DNA of 64,000 nt from Ktedonobacter racemifer DSM 44963 (GCF_000178855.1 NZ_ADVG01000004.1:806001-870000), one strand, 5' to 3'. Shown: positions 24,851-34,030, counted from the stretch's first letter. The notes: generated by a model not told the origin, from the sequence alone. Numbers and translations are program-made.

Positions 24851-25777
24851 TTATAATAATAGTTCCCAGGTTTCGCCTACGAGGTCGTGGCCGAAGCTGT
24901 GGTGAGGCTCCTGCTCCACGAGCTGGAAGCCAGTTTTGGTGTAAATGTGGCGCGCCTCCACAAGAATGCTATTCGTCCAGAGCTTGAGCTTTTTATAGCC
25001 CCTACGGCGCGCGAAGCGAATACACTCTTCTACCAGGCGCGTGCCGAGTCCCAGGCCGCGTGCCTTCGGTTCAACCAGCAGCAGGCGTAATTTGGCCTCA
25101 TCCTCGTTGGCCCGCACGACAAATACTGAACCCACAATCTCGCCTTGCATCTCGGCAATCCAGCAGCGCTCCCATTCTGGCTGATAGTTGTTGATAAAAT
25201 CTGCGACAATCTGGGCCACCAGGGCCTCGAAGCGCTCATCCCAGCCATATTCCTGGGTATAGAGCACACCATGCCGGTGCGTTACCCAGCCCATATCGCC
25301 TGGCTCATGTGAACGTAAAAAGAAGGGTTCAGAGTATTTCAGGCTCTTGTTAAAAATATGCTCAATGCCCTCCATAGCGCTCAACAGGCGTTTCTGCTCG
25401 CCCTCGCTTAACTCACCAAGCATTTCGCTGACTTCGTCGCGTGAACGCTGATCCAGCACGGAGAAGGCTTGCTTTCCCTCAGCGGTTAGGCGCAGGAGGC
25501 GCTGGCGTCCGTCGGACTCCGAGCGCACCTTCTCTAGCAGTCCCTGCTGCTCCAGGCGATTGAGGAGACGACTCAAGTAGCCAGCGTCCAGTCCCAACTC
25601 ACGACACAGGTCAGATGCCGTCAGAGCATGCCCCTGAGCCAGGTCAAAGATCACACGTGACTCAGTCAAGGAGTAGGGGCTATGCAACAGGCCCTCGCGC
25701 AATACGCCTATCTGCCGGGTGAAGAAGCGGTTAAAGCGTCGTACCTCGCGAATCCTGGTCTCCAAATTATCCACCAT
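24851..25777 (-). CDS. MarR-type regulator fused to GNAT acetyltransferase
   Basis: 308 residues. Residues 1-145 are a MarR winged helix: SPYSLTESRVIFDLAQGHALTASDLCRELGLDAGYLSRLLNRLEQQGLLEKVRSESDGRQRLLRLTAEGK. The C-terminal half is a GNAT domain with the acetyl-CoA loop LVEPKARGLGLGTRLVEECIRFARRRGYKKLKLWT. Such fusions are widespread; the acetylated target is generally unknown. An AAGGAAGAG site precedes the ATG at 25777. The divergent neighbour is a cation exchanger. The 274-nt gap contains an AT-rich inverted repeat near 25800-25816 (GCAAN8TTGC) that may be its operator. Confidence 0.88.
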   Translation of the reverse strand: MVDNLETRIREVRRFNRFFTRQIGVLREGLLHSPYSLTESRVIFDLAQGHALTASDLCRELGLDAGYLSRLLNRLEQQGLLEKVRSESDGRQRLLRLTAEGKQAFSVLDQRSRDEVSEMLGELSEGEQKRLLSAMEGIEHIFNKSLKYSEPFFLRSHEPGDMGWVTHRHGVLYTQEYGWDERFEALVAQIVADFINNYQPEWERCWIAEMQGEIVGSVFVVRANEDEAKLRLLLVEPKARGLGLGTRLVEECIRFARRRGYKKLKLWTNSILVEARHIYTKTGFQLVEQEPHHSFGHDLVGETWELLL

Positions 25778-26051
25778 CTCTGTTCTCTCTTCCTTGCTTA
25801 TAGCAATTAATTACTTGCTTCAGTCAAATATAAGCCAAAAACAATAAAAATGCAAGGACGAGGACAGAAGACGATCTCTTCCTCTTTTTTCTGTCACTGT
25901 TCCTCTTTGTTTGCCACTGAACGGGTTAGGCGACTGCTCGCAAAACTATGTCTCACCCTTATCTCAATGCGCCTGCCTCCTTTTGCTCAAGCGATACGTG
26001 TTCAGTTACAGACAGGCACACAATATATCGCGCTACCAAGAGGAGGGAACC

Positions 26052-27104
26052 ATGCTGCATTCATTGCCACTTCTCATATTAATACTAATTTTTGTGGCCG
26101 CAGTCGCCGTCGTCTGGCTGGCTGGTATCTACCTCTCAAGCACGACCGATGAGATGGATGATCGCTTTAAGCTGGGGCAGGCTCTGGGAGGCATGCTCTT
26201 CCTGGCCATTACGACAAACCTGCCAGAGATCGCGATTACGGCCAGTGCGGCCCTTTCACATAATCTGGAGATCGCGGTTGGTAACATCCTGGGCGGAATC
26301 GCTATTCAGACGGTGGTGCTGGTCCTATTTGATGTTGTGGGCCTGTGGCGAAAGGATGCGCTGAGCTATTATGCCGCCTCTCTCCAACTGGTCCTGGAAG
26401 GTGGCCTGGTCATTGCCGTGCTTCTCCTGACAATTATGGGTACTCAGCTCCCCTCTTCGCTCGTCTTCCTACGCATTACGCCAGCGACGCTCCTCATTAC
26501 TATTACCTGGATTGTCGGTGTCTGGCTGATCGGGAAGGCACGCAAGGATCTCCCCTGGCAGGAGAAAGGTGTTCCCGAGGAGGTGCTGCATGGAGAGCGC
26601 AGCGATAGAAAGAAAAAGAAGATACAACACTGGAACACAGTACATATCGTACTTGTCTTTCTGGCCGCGGCCCTCTTTACGCTGGTTGCAGGTGTAGCAC
26701 TTGAGGAGAGTGGCAATGAGATCGCTAATCAAATTGGCATGAGCGGGGTCGTCTTTGGTAGCACTATTCTGGCGCTGGCAACCGCTTTGCCAGAGATCTC
26801 AACGGGTCTGGCTTCGATCAAATTGAAGGCCTATAACCTGGCTTTTAGCGATATCTTTGGTGGCAATGCCTTCCTCCCAGTCCTCTTCCTGCTCGCAACT
26901 CTGCTCTCAGGCGAAGCCGTGCTGCCAAAGGCACAGAAGGCCGATCTCTACCTGGCCGCGCTCGGTGGCGTACTTACCATCATCTATATCTATGGGTTGA
27001 TTTTCCGACCTAAGCGTCAGATACTACATATGGGCATCGATTCTCTCCTGGTGCTCATCTGCTACGTGCTAGGTATCCTGGGACTCGTTACCTTCGCGCG
27101 TTAA
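26052..27104 (+). CDS. CaCA-family sodium/calcium (cation) exchanger
   Basis: 350 residues from ATG 26052 after AGGAGGG. About ten membrane helices with the two inverted alpha repeats of the family: GGMLFLAITTNLPEIAITASAAL with LEIAVGNILGGIAIQTVVL, and GSTILALATALPEISTGLASI with LAFSDIFGGNAFLPVLFLL. The glutamates in NLPE and ALPE are the ion ligands. A charged cytoplasmic loop (GERSDRKKKKIQH) separates the halves. It likely exports Ca2+ or another cation against Na+ or H+. A terminator-like hairpin follows at 27221. Confidence 0.85.
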   Translation: MLHSLPLLILILIFVAAVAVVWLAGIYLSSTTDEMDDRFKLGQALGGMLFLAITTNLPEIAITASAALSHNLEIAVGNILGGIAIQTVVLVLFDVVGLWRKDALSYYAASLQLVLEGGLVIAVLLLTIMGTQLPSSLVFLRITPATLLITITWIVGVWLIGKARKDLPWQEKGVPEEVLHGERSDRKKKKIQHWNTVHIVLVFLAAALFTLVAGVALEESGNEIANQIGMSGVVFGSTILALATALPEISTGLASIKLKAYNLAFSDIFGGNAFLPVLFLLATLLSGEAVLPKAQKADLYLAALGGVLTIIYIYGLIFRPKRQILHMGIDSLLVLICYVLGILGLVTFAR

Positions 27105-27220
27105 GCATTCCAGGGAACCATGTAAACGAAGGACATTTCATGAAGCAGCATTCACCACGCTCGACCGCGTAGAGCAGCAAATAGAGCAAGTGAACTTAAG
27201 CGAACTTATAAGATTGCTAA

Positions 27221-27267
27221 TAGAGGGGAGTCTTCCTCCTGTACCTCCCCTCTACTAGATCATTTTT
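27221..27267. terminator. Terminator between convergent genes
   Basis: TAGAGGGGAG (27221-27230) pairs with CTCCCCTCTA (27245-27254), followed by a T-run at 27261-27269. It serves the exchanger and possibly the convergent isomerase gene. Confidence 0.75.
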
Positions 27268-27273
27268 TTGTGC

Positions 27274-28104
27274 TTATTGCACGTACTGTTGCGCAACAGC
27301 CAGTTCGTTGGCTAGCCCCTTCCACTCGTCTTGATCTGGACCATCATAAATCAAGGTATAGGGGCCAGAGAAGTTGGCCAGGCGCGTAATGTCTAGACAA
27401 CGTAGATAGTCTTCCTGGTCCAGGACATAGGGTGAGTCAAAAGAAGCCTTCGCATGGCAGGACTCAGCCAGGGGAGCAATCTCTTCAAGGGCTGCATATT
27501 TCTCATGACCCTTCCAGTTACCAAAATCGAGACAGAGTCCGACCTCGCCATTCAGGCGCTCGAACAGGGCCTGAACCGACTGGGGAGTTGAAAGGAGCGC
27601 GAACCAGTTCTCAGTCATCAAGCGTACATCCCTTTCCCTGGCCTCAGCCGCCAATATGCTCAAGGCCTGGTAGCTTCGTTCTAGCGCTTGAGGCGAGGGG
27701 GCGGATTTTCCAGCGATCACACGCATACAGCGTGCCCCCAGTGCTTGAGCCACGTCCAACCACTGACGTATCCATGCCAGGTCACGCTCCCCATTCGTAG
27801 GATGCGTAATATCGCCGTCATCTACCAGTAACGAGAAGAGTTCTACCTGTGCAGCCTCCAATGCCGCTCGCAGTTCTCCGAGATACCCTGGATCGAGAGT
27901 GGGCAAATGAAAATGACAAATCTCCATAGTAGAGATACCCGCCACCACCAGGCGCTCAGGCAATGCTAACAGCGAATACGCCCCCTTGTTGTGAGTATCG
28001 GCTGGCAGCGGATCGCCAACACCATAAAAAGCCGGACCGCCAAGAGTACGATGCAGGCTCCACGTAGATACTGAGACACGAGCAGATTGATTATTCGTCT
28101 GCAA
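27274..28104 (-). CDS. Sugar phosphate isomerase/epimerase-like TIM barrel
   Basis: 276 residues from TTG at 28104, seven bases after GGGAGG. The xylose-isomerase-like TIM-barrel pattern is visible: VSVSTWSLHRTLGG, LVVAGISTMEICHFHLP, VELFSLLVDDGDITH, ALGARCMRVIAGK, VRLMTENWFALLSTP, VGLCLDFGNWKG and a late SCHAKASFDS. The E in TEN, D in CLDFGNW and H in CHAK are candidate metal ligands. Family members isomerise or dehydrate sugars and inositols. The substrate is unknown and no pathway genes adjoin. Confidence 0.8.
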   Translation of the reverse strand: MQTNNQSARVSVSTWSLHRTLGGPAFYGVGDPLPADTHNKGAYSLLALPERLVVAGISTMEICHFHLPTLDPGYLGELRAALEAAQVELFSLLVDDGDITHPTNGERDLAWIRQWLDVAQALGARCMRVIAGKSAPSPQALERSYQALSILAAEARERDVRLMTENWFALLSTPQSVQALFERLNGEVGLCLDFGNWKGHEKYAALEEIAPLAESCHAKASFDSPYVLDQEDYLRCLDITRLANFSGPYTLIYDGPDQDEWKGLANELAVAQQYVQ

Positions 28105-28377
28105 AATACATCCTCCCTATCTCTTGCAAAGAGCGAAACGCTCCTACACATAAGCAAAAATTATTTTATAGTGAAGTATATCTCTCAAAGCGGGCAGCCG
28201 TCTATTTTATTTCCAACTGCATCCAGGGGAAGAAGCCTCACTCTTCGCGCGTTACAGAAAGGTACGCAGTCAAGCCTATGGTAGAGGTGAGACCTTCTCG
28301 CGTTCCCACCTGATAACATAACGGAGATCTAGCGTGCGAGCACTGTATGAGCTCCACGGTTTCCAGACGGTCATCGT
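28105..28377. other. Intergenic, no gene seen
   Basis: No coding frame, hairpin or operator was recognised. It should hold the promoter of the isomerase gene. The divergent spacing rules out a shared transcript with the preceding exchanger. Confidence 0.3.
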
Positions 28378-30471
28378 CTATGCGGTTGCGATACAGACAC
28401 AATTTCGACCAGCCTGCTTGGCTCGATACATAGCCAGGTCCGCGCGTTTCATGAGCTGATCTGGAGTCGAGGCATGATCGGGATAGAGAGCGATCCCCAC
28501 GCTGATAGTGACATGCGTCTCGTGCCTCTCCCCCTCGGTCTGCCAGCAACATGGCCGCTCTTCCAGAGCGCGACGAAGCCTTTCTGCGACGCTCATTGCC
28601 AGGTCCAGGTTGGTGTCCCGTAAAATAACCGCGAACTCCTCTCCACCGTAGCGCCCGACCGTATCATCTGCCCGAAGGGAGGCTCGCAGGCGCTGCCCCA
28701 CTTCATGCAGGATACAATCGCCAACCTGGTGTCCCCAGCGATCATTGATCCGTTTAAAGCGATCCACGTCGACAAAGAGGATCGCACATGTTCTCTGACG
28801 ACATTCAGTAAACACAACATTGAGCGTGCTCATGATTGCCCTATGATTCGGGAGTTCTGTGACCGGATCAGTTGTCGCGGCACGAGCTTGTTCTCGATAC
28901 AGACGGTCCACTTCCATGAGCAAGACCTCTTGTTGCTGATACGCTTCCTGAAGTTGCTCGCGTAACATTCTTTCTTTTTCCGTCTCAAATTGTTGATCAC
29001 TCAGCAAGGCCCATAGCCGGGGATATTCTCCTCCGAGCCAGCCCACGACAAGTGTTACCGCAACACTCATGAGGAGCGTATTTTCCCAACTCCGGTTGGG
29101 CATTGAGGCAACCCAGGATGTCGAGAGCGTCGCCCAGATAGCGATTACCGACGTACTTATTCCAGTGAGCGCGATAAAGAAAAAGGGAAAATGTTTTCGC
29201 CACCGTAGCCCAGGAGAAGCGCCCTGTTGAGATCCATAAGAGCGGATAAAGAAGGGCAGGACAAACAGAATGATCGTCGACGTGAGGAGCAGGATAATCG
29301 CTACCGCCAGGGAAAGCTCGTAGTTATTATACCTCGTCACTGCTGAATTTAGCTCGTATACATGCAGTAGAGGGAAGAGGACAAAGAGGACGGCAGAAGT
29401 CACCGCAACAGCCAATGCATCTATGAGCAGAGAGACGAGAGGAACACCCCAACGATTAGGACGCGCAAAAGAAGCAGGAAGGCGATGGTGTTGAGCCAGC
29501 GTCACCAATAAACGCGAAAAGAGCAGTAGATAGACAACCAGCAGTATCACATCTGAGCAGGCCAGGGCGAGGGCAAAGAGGGAACCACCAAACGAGCCAA
29601 AGAGCATGGTGCTTGCACGAAATGCGGTCAACGTTTCTGTTTCGGGCGTGGCTGGTAGCACTACCACAAGGCTCCAGGTACCAAGAAGGTAGAACAGCAG
29701 TATGAGGCCCGCTCCCCACCAGACATAGGTTGACGCGTGTCGCAAACCAGCCTGTCCTTCACGCAGTTCCCTCCCCAGGAAAAGAGGATAATTGACGCCA
29801 AGTAAGGCGAAAATGATGGTACTAAAATAGGACGCATTGTTCGGGAAGATGGCATACCAGTTTACGGGGCGTATAAAGGAGGCAGCGCTCTGGTGCCCTT
29901 GCAGGAGCCATTCGAGCGCTCCCGCGCCGAGTAAGAGATAGAGCAGGCAATAGAGCAGGCAGCTTACGAATAAGACGTATTTTAAGCGTGCGAGCGGGAG
30001 GCAACTAATACCCACCGCCAGGCAGAAAAGAAGAAACATGGCGAAGGCATATTGAGTGGATGTACTGAGGTACGCCGGGTATAAGAGGTGCAGATAGTCA
30101 GCCACCTCTTCAATATAGGTAGCCGTCAGTAAAAGACCAGCAACCCAGGTGCCAAAGGTCACTATAAAGCCTGGAGTCGAGCCAAAGACACTGCTGACCC
30201 AGGCATAGAGGCTGCCCTGTCCAGGTAAGCGCAGCGCAAGCCACCGGGTGATGATGGTACAGGGAAGCAAGAAGCTTGCTCCTCCCAATAGCCAGTAGGA
30301 AATCGCGGATGGACCGGCGGGGTGGATATAAGCAATATTAGAAAAGACCATGACAGCCAGGAGGAGAAGAACAACAAGGTCCCTCCTGCTCAGCACAGCA
30401 GGGAGTAGGGGAATCTCAGGTCTGGAGCCTGGCAGGGGTTTGTTGGGTTGAGATGCTGAGAGCGTCTTCAT
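28378..30471 (-). CDS. Amino-acid-permease-like membrane domain fused to GGDEF diguanylate cyclase
   Basis: 697 residues. Residues about 25-490 hold some 12-14 helices with APC-permease features (SNIAYIHPAGPSAISYWLLGG, LPGQGSLYAWVSSVFGSTPGFIVTFGTWV). A coiled segment (ETEKERMLREQLQEAYQQQEVLLMEVDRLY) leads to a complete GGDEF domain: TDPVTELPNHRAIM, DVDRFKRINDRWGHQVGD, and the active loop GRYGGEEFAVIL (about 605-615). The inhibitory RxxD site (RADD) lies five residues before GGEEF. The enzyme should make cyclic di-GMP, with the permease domain as a likely sensor of an amino acid. No EAL partner adjoins. Whether transport still occurs cannot be told. Confidence 0.82.
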   Translation of the reverse strand: MKTLSASQPNKPLPGSRPEIPLLPAVLSRRDLVVLLLLAVMVFSNIAYIHPAGPSAISYWLLGGASFLLPCTIITRWLALRLPGQGSLYAWVSSVFGSTPGFIVTFGTWVAGLLLTATYIEEVADYLHLLYPAYLSTSTQYAFAMFLLFCLAVGISCLPLARLKYVLFVSCLLYCLLYLLLGAGALEWLLQGHQSAASFIRPVNWYAIFPNNASYFSTIIFALLGVNYPLFLGRELREGQAGLRHASTYVWWGAGLILLFYLLGTWSLVVVLPATPETETLTAFRASTMLFGSFGGSLFALALACSDVILLVVYLLLFSRLLVTLAQHHRLPASFARPNRWGVPLVSLLIDALAVAVTSAVLFVLFPLLHVYELNSAVTRYNNYELSLAVAIILLLTSTIILFVLPFFIRSYGSQQGASPGLRWRKHFPFFFIALTGISTSVIAIWATLSTSWVASMPNRSWENTLLMSVAVTLVVGWLGGEYPRLWALLSDQQFETEKERMLREQLQEAYQQQEVLLMEVDRLYREQARAATTDPVTELPNHRAIMSTLNVVFTECRQRTCAILFVDVDRFKRINDRWGHQVGDCILHEVGQRLRASLRADDTVGRYGGEEFAVILRDTNLDLAMSVAERLRRALEERPCCWQTEGERHETHVTISVGIALYPDHASTPDQLMKRADLAMYRAKQAGRNCVCIATA

Positions 30472-30638
30472 TACTACTTCTCTCCCTGGCTAGAGGACAA
30501 TGAGCAAGAGGGAAACGTTCGGCTATAAAAAGAGAAGAAGGCCAGCGCGCGCGGCATATCTGCTCTCTATTATTCATAGTAGTATCAATAAAAAAACAAG
30601 TCTCACCAGGTACCGGCTTGCTCTACCCCTGATGTGAT

Positions 30639-31097
30639 ATGGGTTGTCGCGACCGCAAACAGCTACTGACGTACGATGTAGTCATTTTTCAGAGATTACT
30701 GCCAGTTTACCTTCCACGTTTTCTGACTGGACTAAAACGGATCAATCTCAGTGGCATCTACCTCCAACAAGTAGAGTTTGTCCCTTCAGCGACAAGCATG
30801 ATTTCCTTTATCGTGAGTCCGATGGCAAATGGGCAAGAGTCTCCAGATACGTTGCTTCAACAGGATCTCCTGGTTCAGCGGGGCAAGATAGAGCGTGAAA
30901 ACAAAATAACCATCAATCAACTCACGTGGTCAACTGCCATTGTTGATATTCCACGCTCCCAAGTAGCAGCCGTAAAGGCAGAGGTCGCCCATTTTCATCC
31001 CTACCGGATCGCGTTTAACACGCCACCGGAGCAGTTTTATACCAACGAGAGGACCATGGAGGCAATCTTCCAAACCTTCCAAGAGCTGCAGTCATAA
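30639..31097 (+). CDS. Hypothetical protein
   Basis: 152 residues, cytoplasmic, without recognised family. Segments such as RFLTGLKRINLSGIYLQQVEFVPSATSMISFIVSP, NKITINQLTWSTAIVDIPRSQVAAVKAEVAHF and the final TMEAIFQTFQELQS have normal coding texture. No strong ribosome-binding site precedes the ATG, so the true start may be the later methionine or a different codon. It stands alone before the IS607 element. Confidence 0.4.
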   Translation: MGCRDRKQLLTYDVVIFQRLLPVYLPRFLTGLKRINLSGIYLQQVEFVPSATSMISFIVSPMANGQESPDTLLQQDLLVQRGKIERENKITINQLTWSTAIVDIPRSQVAAVKAEVAHFHPYRIAFNTPPEQFYTNERTMEAIFQTFQELQS

Positions 31098-31335
31098 CGG
31101 GATGTCAGGAAAGACAAGGATTCCTGAGCTGCCGCCGCTGGCGAAGCCAAGGGCACAGCTCTTTACCCTCACCCAGCCCTACTTTTAAGCTAAAACTTAT
31201 CCTTTTCTAAACAGATACTCAGGCATTCATGCATCGTATCGGATAGGTAACTCGTGTCCATAGTAGAAAGAGTTGCATCATCTATTACAAGGTATCCATT
31301 TTGTATAGGCAACCATCACAAAGTATCATCATCTC
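31098..31335. other. Intergenic before IS607, no gene seen
   Basis: No coding frame and no strong hairpin. The left end of the IS607 element should lie inside the last part of this stretch but was not pinned down, because IS607 elements lack terminal inverted repeats. Confidence 0.3.
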
Positions 31336-31371
31336 TTGCATATCTCAAGCAGATAGAGTATACTTGGATGT

Positions 31372-31980
31372 ATGAAGTTATCGAGTTATGCCAAGAAGAT
31401 TGGGATCAGTTATAACAGCGCCTGGCGTATGTGGAAACGCGGCCAGATTCCCGGCTATCAATTGCCCACCGGCACCGTGATCATTGATCCGCCAGAGCTT
31501 CGCTCGGTTCCGGTCCACGCCGTCGCTGTGTATGCTCGTGTTTCAAGCAGCGAAAACAAAGACAACCTGGAAAGGCAAGCCGAGCGGCTGGTGACCTGGT
31601 GCAATGCCCAAGGCTGGTCGGTCAGCAAAGTCGTCAAAGAGTGCGGCAGTGGCATCAACGATCAGCGGCCCAAGTTTCTGGCGCTGCTGGCAGATCCCAA
31701 AATCGGGCAGATCGTGGTTGAACACAAAGATCGCGCTTCTCGCTTTGGCGTGGCCTATATTCAGACCTTGTTGGCTATGCAAGGACGGAAACTGGTCATC
31801 GTCAACACCGCTGATACCGCCGAAGATGATCTCATGGGCGATTTTATCAGCATCATTACCTCGTTTTGCGCTCGTCTTTATGGTCGCAGACAAGCCAAAC
31901 GCAAGACGGAACAAGTGCTAGCGGCTTTGCAGCAGAATGGACCCGCCTGTGAGCAAGAAGCCCCAAAAAGCCTCGCTTGA
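31372..31980 (+). CDS. tnpA: IS607 TnpA serine recombinase
   Basis: 202 residues. A MerR-type helix-turn-helix opens it (SYAKKIGISYNSAWRMWKRGQIPGY, about 4-28), the known order for IS607 recombinases. The catalytic domain follows: VAVYARVSSSENKDNLERQAERL with the nucleophilic serine at about 60-62, VVKECGSGINDQRPKFLALL, and EHKDRASRFGVAYIQTLL. The -10 box ends 7 nt before the ATG, so the mRNA is probably leaderless. It overlaps tnpB by 44 nt. The frame is intact. Confidence 0.9.
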   Translation: MKLSSYAKKIGISYNSAWRMWKRGQIPGYQLPTGTVIIDPPELRSVPVHAVAVYARVSSSENKDNLERQAERLVTWCNAQGWSVSKVVKECGSGINDQRPKFLALLADPKIGQIVVEHKDRASRFGVAYIQTLLAMQGRKLVIVNTADTAEDDLMGDFISIITSFCARLYGRRQAKRKTEQVLAALQQNGPACEQEAPKSLA

Positions 31981-33400
31981 TGAGAAAAAAAAGCGCAAGC
32001 GCAAAAAGAAGACGAAGCAGACCATCACTCGAGCGGTGACCCATATCCGTCTCATTGAGGCCAATCCTGGCAAACTTGAGGCGCTCGATCAGCTTGTGGC
32101 GGTTTACTTGCCGCTGTGCCAACAGTACACCACCCTGTTTTGCGAGGCCGAGACAAGCCCGGACAAGTACCAAGAAACCGTCTTCAAAACCGATCTTTCC
32201 GACCGCTTGCATCGAGTGGCAATACAGCAAGCCGCAGGCATTGCCAAAAGCGTTCGCACGAATCGAGCGAACGCCTATCAGGCGTACCTGGAAGATGTGG
32301 CTGATTACGCTCAGGCCAAGGCTCAGGCGGAAGGCCGGATGACCGCCTTCAAACGCCGCGAACCGACCTGGACCGAATGGGATCTCCCTGTGCTGCGTGT
32401 GCCAGTCATCCAAGCCAATGTCAACGTGGTGGTGGTCGAGAAGTCGGAGGACTCCACGTTCGACTACTGGCTGCGCGTGTCCACCTTAGATGTCGGGAAT
32501 CCGCTTCGAGTCCCAGTCAAACTCGCCTCCTATCACAAACGAGCACTCGAAGGCCGCACGCTCAATGCGTCCACAACACTTCACAAGCGCAATGGAGTCT
32601 GGTGGCTGACGCTCTCCTTTGACGAGGACGTTCCTCTTCAAACCAAGCCTGACGCCCCTACAGTAGGCGTCGATGTGGGCATTGCCCATTTCCTCACGAC
32701 CTCCACCAATAAAGAGTATGGCAGTTTTCATGGCAAGATGGCCCGACAGCACAAGCACGATCGGGAAAAGCGTCGCCGCAAGGCGAAACTGCGAGCCTGT
32801 CTGGAAAAGAAAGGCGTCCCAAAGGGCAAGCTTCCTTCGACAAGTTCTGAAACGTCGCAACGCTTGAGCCGTCACGTCAAGCAAGAGATCAACCGGGCGG
32901 TCAATGCGTTGGTCAAAGATCATCGAGATGCCAGACTCATTTATGAGGACCTCAATGTGGCCTCGATGCGCTTCAAAGCAAGGGTGATGAACAGTTATCT
33001 GTATGCTTCTCACCTGGGGCATATCCCAGAGCAGCTGGCCTGGGCCGCCGCCAAACAGGGCATGGCAGCCCACACGGTCCGAGCCGCCTATTCCTCTCAG
33101 GAATGCCCCCGCTGCCATTATGTCGATCGCGCTAATCGGCCGAACCAGAAAACCTTCAAGTGCCTGGTCTGTGGTTACGCAGACCAGGCCGACCGCAAAG
33201 CCGCACAGACGCTCGCGGGACGCTGGGGGGATCGGAAACTGGCGGCATGTCGCTCGACCTCGGAGGTCAAGGCGCTCCTCATGACGCGGCATGAAGCGTG
33301 GAAACAGCAGAATCAGCAGAGGATCCAGGATGCCGGGCCTCCCGTCCAGTTGAGCTTCTGGGATCCCCCAGAGATGTTCCTGGAATCATCTCACGAGTGA
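31937..33400 (+). CDS. tnpB: TnpB RNA-guided nuclease of IS607
   Basis: 487 residues, long for TnpB. A lysine-rich N-terminus (DEKKKRKRKKKTK) precedes the REC/WED-like region. The RuvC triad looks complete: D in VGVDVGIAHF (about 247), E in LIYEDLNV (about 338), and D in the YADQADRKAAQTL segment (about 415-419) after the zinc finger CPRCHY...CLVCG. Such proteins cut DNA using an omega RNA transcribed from the element's 3' end, which favours retention of the transposon. Translation is probably coupled to tnpA. It differs strongly from the IS605-type TnpB near 45 kb. Confidence 0.88.
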   Translation: MDPPVSKKPQKASLDEKKKRKRKKKTKQTITRAVTHIRLIEANPGKLEALDQLVAVYLPLCQQYTTLFCEAETSPDKYQETVFKTDLSDRLHRVAIQQAAGIAKSVRTNRANAYQAYLEDVADYAQAKAQAEGRMTAFKRREPTWTEWDLPVLRVPVIQANVNVVVVEKSEDSTFDYWLRVSTLDVGNPLRVPVKLASYHKRALEGRTLNASTTLHKRNGVWWLTLSFDEDVPLQTKPDAPTVGVDVGIAHFLTTSTNKEYGSFHGKMARQHKHDREKRRRKAKLRACLEKKGVPKGKLPSTSSETSQRLSRHVKQEINRAVNALVKDHRDARLIYEDLNVASMRFKARVMNSYLYASHLGHIPEQLAWAAAKQGMAAHTVRAAYSSQECPRCHYVDRANRPNQKTFKCLVCGYADQADRKAAQTLAGRWGDRKLAACRSTSEVKALLMTRHEAWKQQNQQRIQDAGPPVQLSFWDPPEMFLESSHE

Positions 33401-33480
33401 GCATCTCTCAGTAGAGAGAGGTGCATAGGATGCTCGTAGTGCATCCTCCCGCCTAGTCCGCTGTTTGGTAAACAGGCGTA
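33300..33480 (+). ncRNA. Candidate omega RNA of the IS607 TnpB
   Basis: Omega RNAs overlap the end of tnpB and run to the right end of the element. Immediately after the stop there are compact stem-loops: CTCTCAGTAGAGAG (near 33405-33418), AGGATGC...GCATCCT (near 33428-33447), and a CGCTGTTTGGTAAACAGGCG hairpin near 33460-33480. The boundaries are approximate and rest on position and folding only. Confidence 0.4.
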
Positions 33481-33633
33481 GGTTAAAGTGAGAAGGATAA
33501 TCATTGCAATAGATGGTTATGCTTTGATCAACTATCATCTATGATTACATTTGTAATCCGAGAAATATTTGAGAGGCCAGCATATATTCGCCTTCTCGCG
33601 AAATTCCTCGGATAAGTCGAAAGGGGTAACATC

Positions 33634-33801
33634 ATGATTGGTAGCATTCTCTGGGCCATCGTGGTCATTCTCTTTGTTCTGTGGCTGCTTGGTTTCGTCT
33701 TGCACATCGCAGGTGGCCTGATTCACCTGCTGCTGGTGATTGCCGTCATCGTGGCCCTGTACAATCTCTTCGTGGCTGGCCGTTCACGCCGCACCGTTTA
33801 A
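33634..33801 (+). CDS. Lmo0937-family small membrane protein
   Basis: 55 residues, found by direct translation. ATG 33634 follows AAAGGGG by 8 nt. It has two hydrophobic helices (GSILWAIVVILFVLWLLGFVL and LLVIAVIVALYNLFVAG) split by a short HIAGGLIH turn, then a basic tail SRRTV. The IHLLLVIAVI turn-helix pattern is typical of the lmo0937/DUF5670 family, which is often induced by envelope stress. It follows the IS607 element and ends at a clear hairpin, so it is a single-gene unit. Confidence 0.8.
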   Translation: MIGSILWAIVVILFVLWLLGFVLHIAGGLIHLLLVIAVIVALYNLFVAGRSRRTV

Positions 33802-33853
33802 CCAGCAACTACTCAGCAGAGCAGGAAAAGCCTTTCTGGTGATATAGACTTGC

Positions 33854-33898
33854 AAAGAGAACCCATCGCACACATCTTATGCTTTGTGGGTTCTCTTT
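33854..33898 (+). terminator. Terminator after the small membrane protein
   Basis: AAAGAGAACCCA (33854-33865) pairs with TGGGTTCTCTTT (33887-33898), with a T-rich tail. Confidence 0.7.
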
Positions 33899-33987
33899 CT
33901 ACGTATACAAATTCTCATACGCAAATTCACACACAAAAATTCAGCACACCCCTCAAATTCTTTTTGCATAGAACTATTTCATATAAC

Positions 33988-34030
33988 AAAGGGGAGGAGA
34001 GGATGCAAATTGCACCCTCTCCTCCCCTTT
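33988..34030 (-). terminator. Terminator of the first peptide-binding gene
   Basis: 15-bp arms 33988-34002 and 34016-34030 (AAAGGGGAGGAGAGG and its complement). The GGAGAGGATGCAA-type hairpin recurs after the two paralogous genes at 36388 and 38783. Confidence 0.75.

Larger units (their letters stand above)
31336..33480 (+). mobile_element. IS607-type element (TnpA + TnpB)
   Basis: Two overlapping genes, a MerR-like/serine-recombinase TnpA and a TnpB nuclease, are the hallmark of IS607. A strong promoter lies directly in front: TTGCAT (31336-31341), 17-nt spacer, TATACT (31359-31364). The 3' region to about 33480 contains clustered stem-loops expected for the right end and omega RNA. Outer ends are approximate; IS607 elements insert at GG dinucleotides without target duplication. 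Confidence 0.75.

Noticed and set aside
26052..27104. Start of the exchanger at 25911
   Set aside because: The upstream stretch is not hydrophobic or conserved-looking, while AGGAGGG is placed exactly before ATG 26052.
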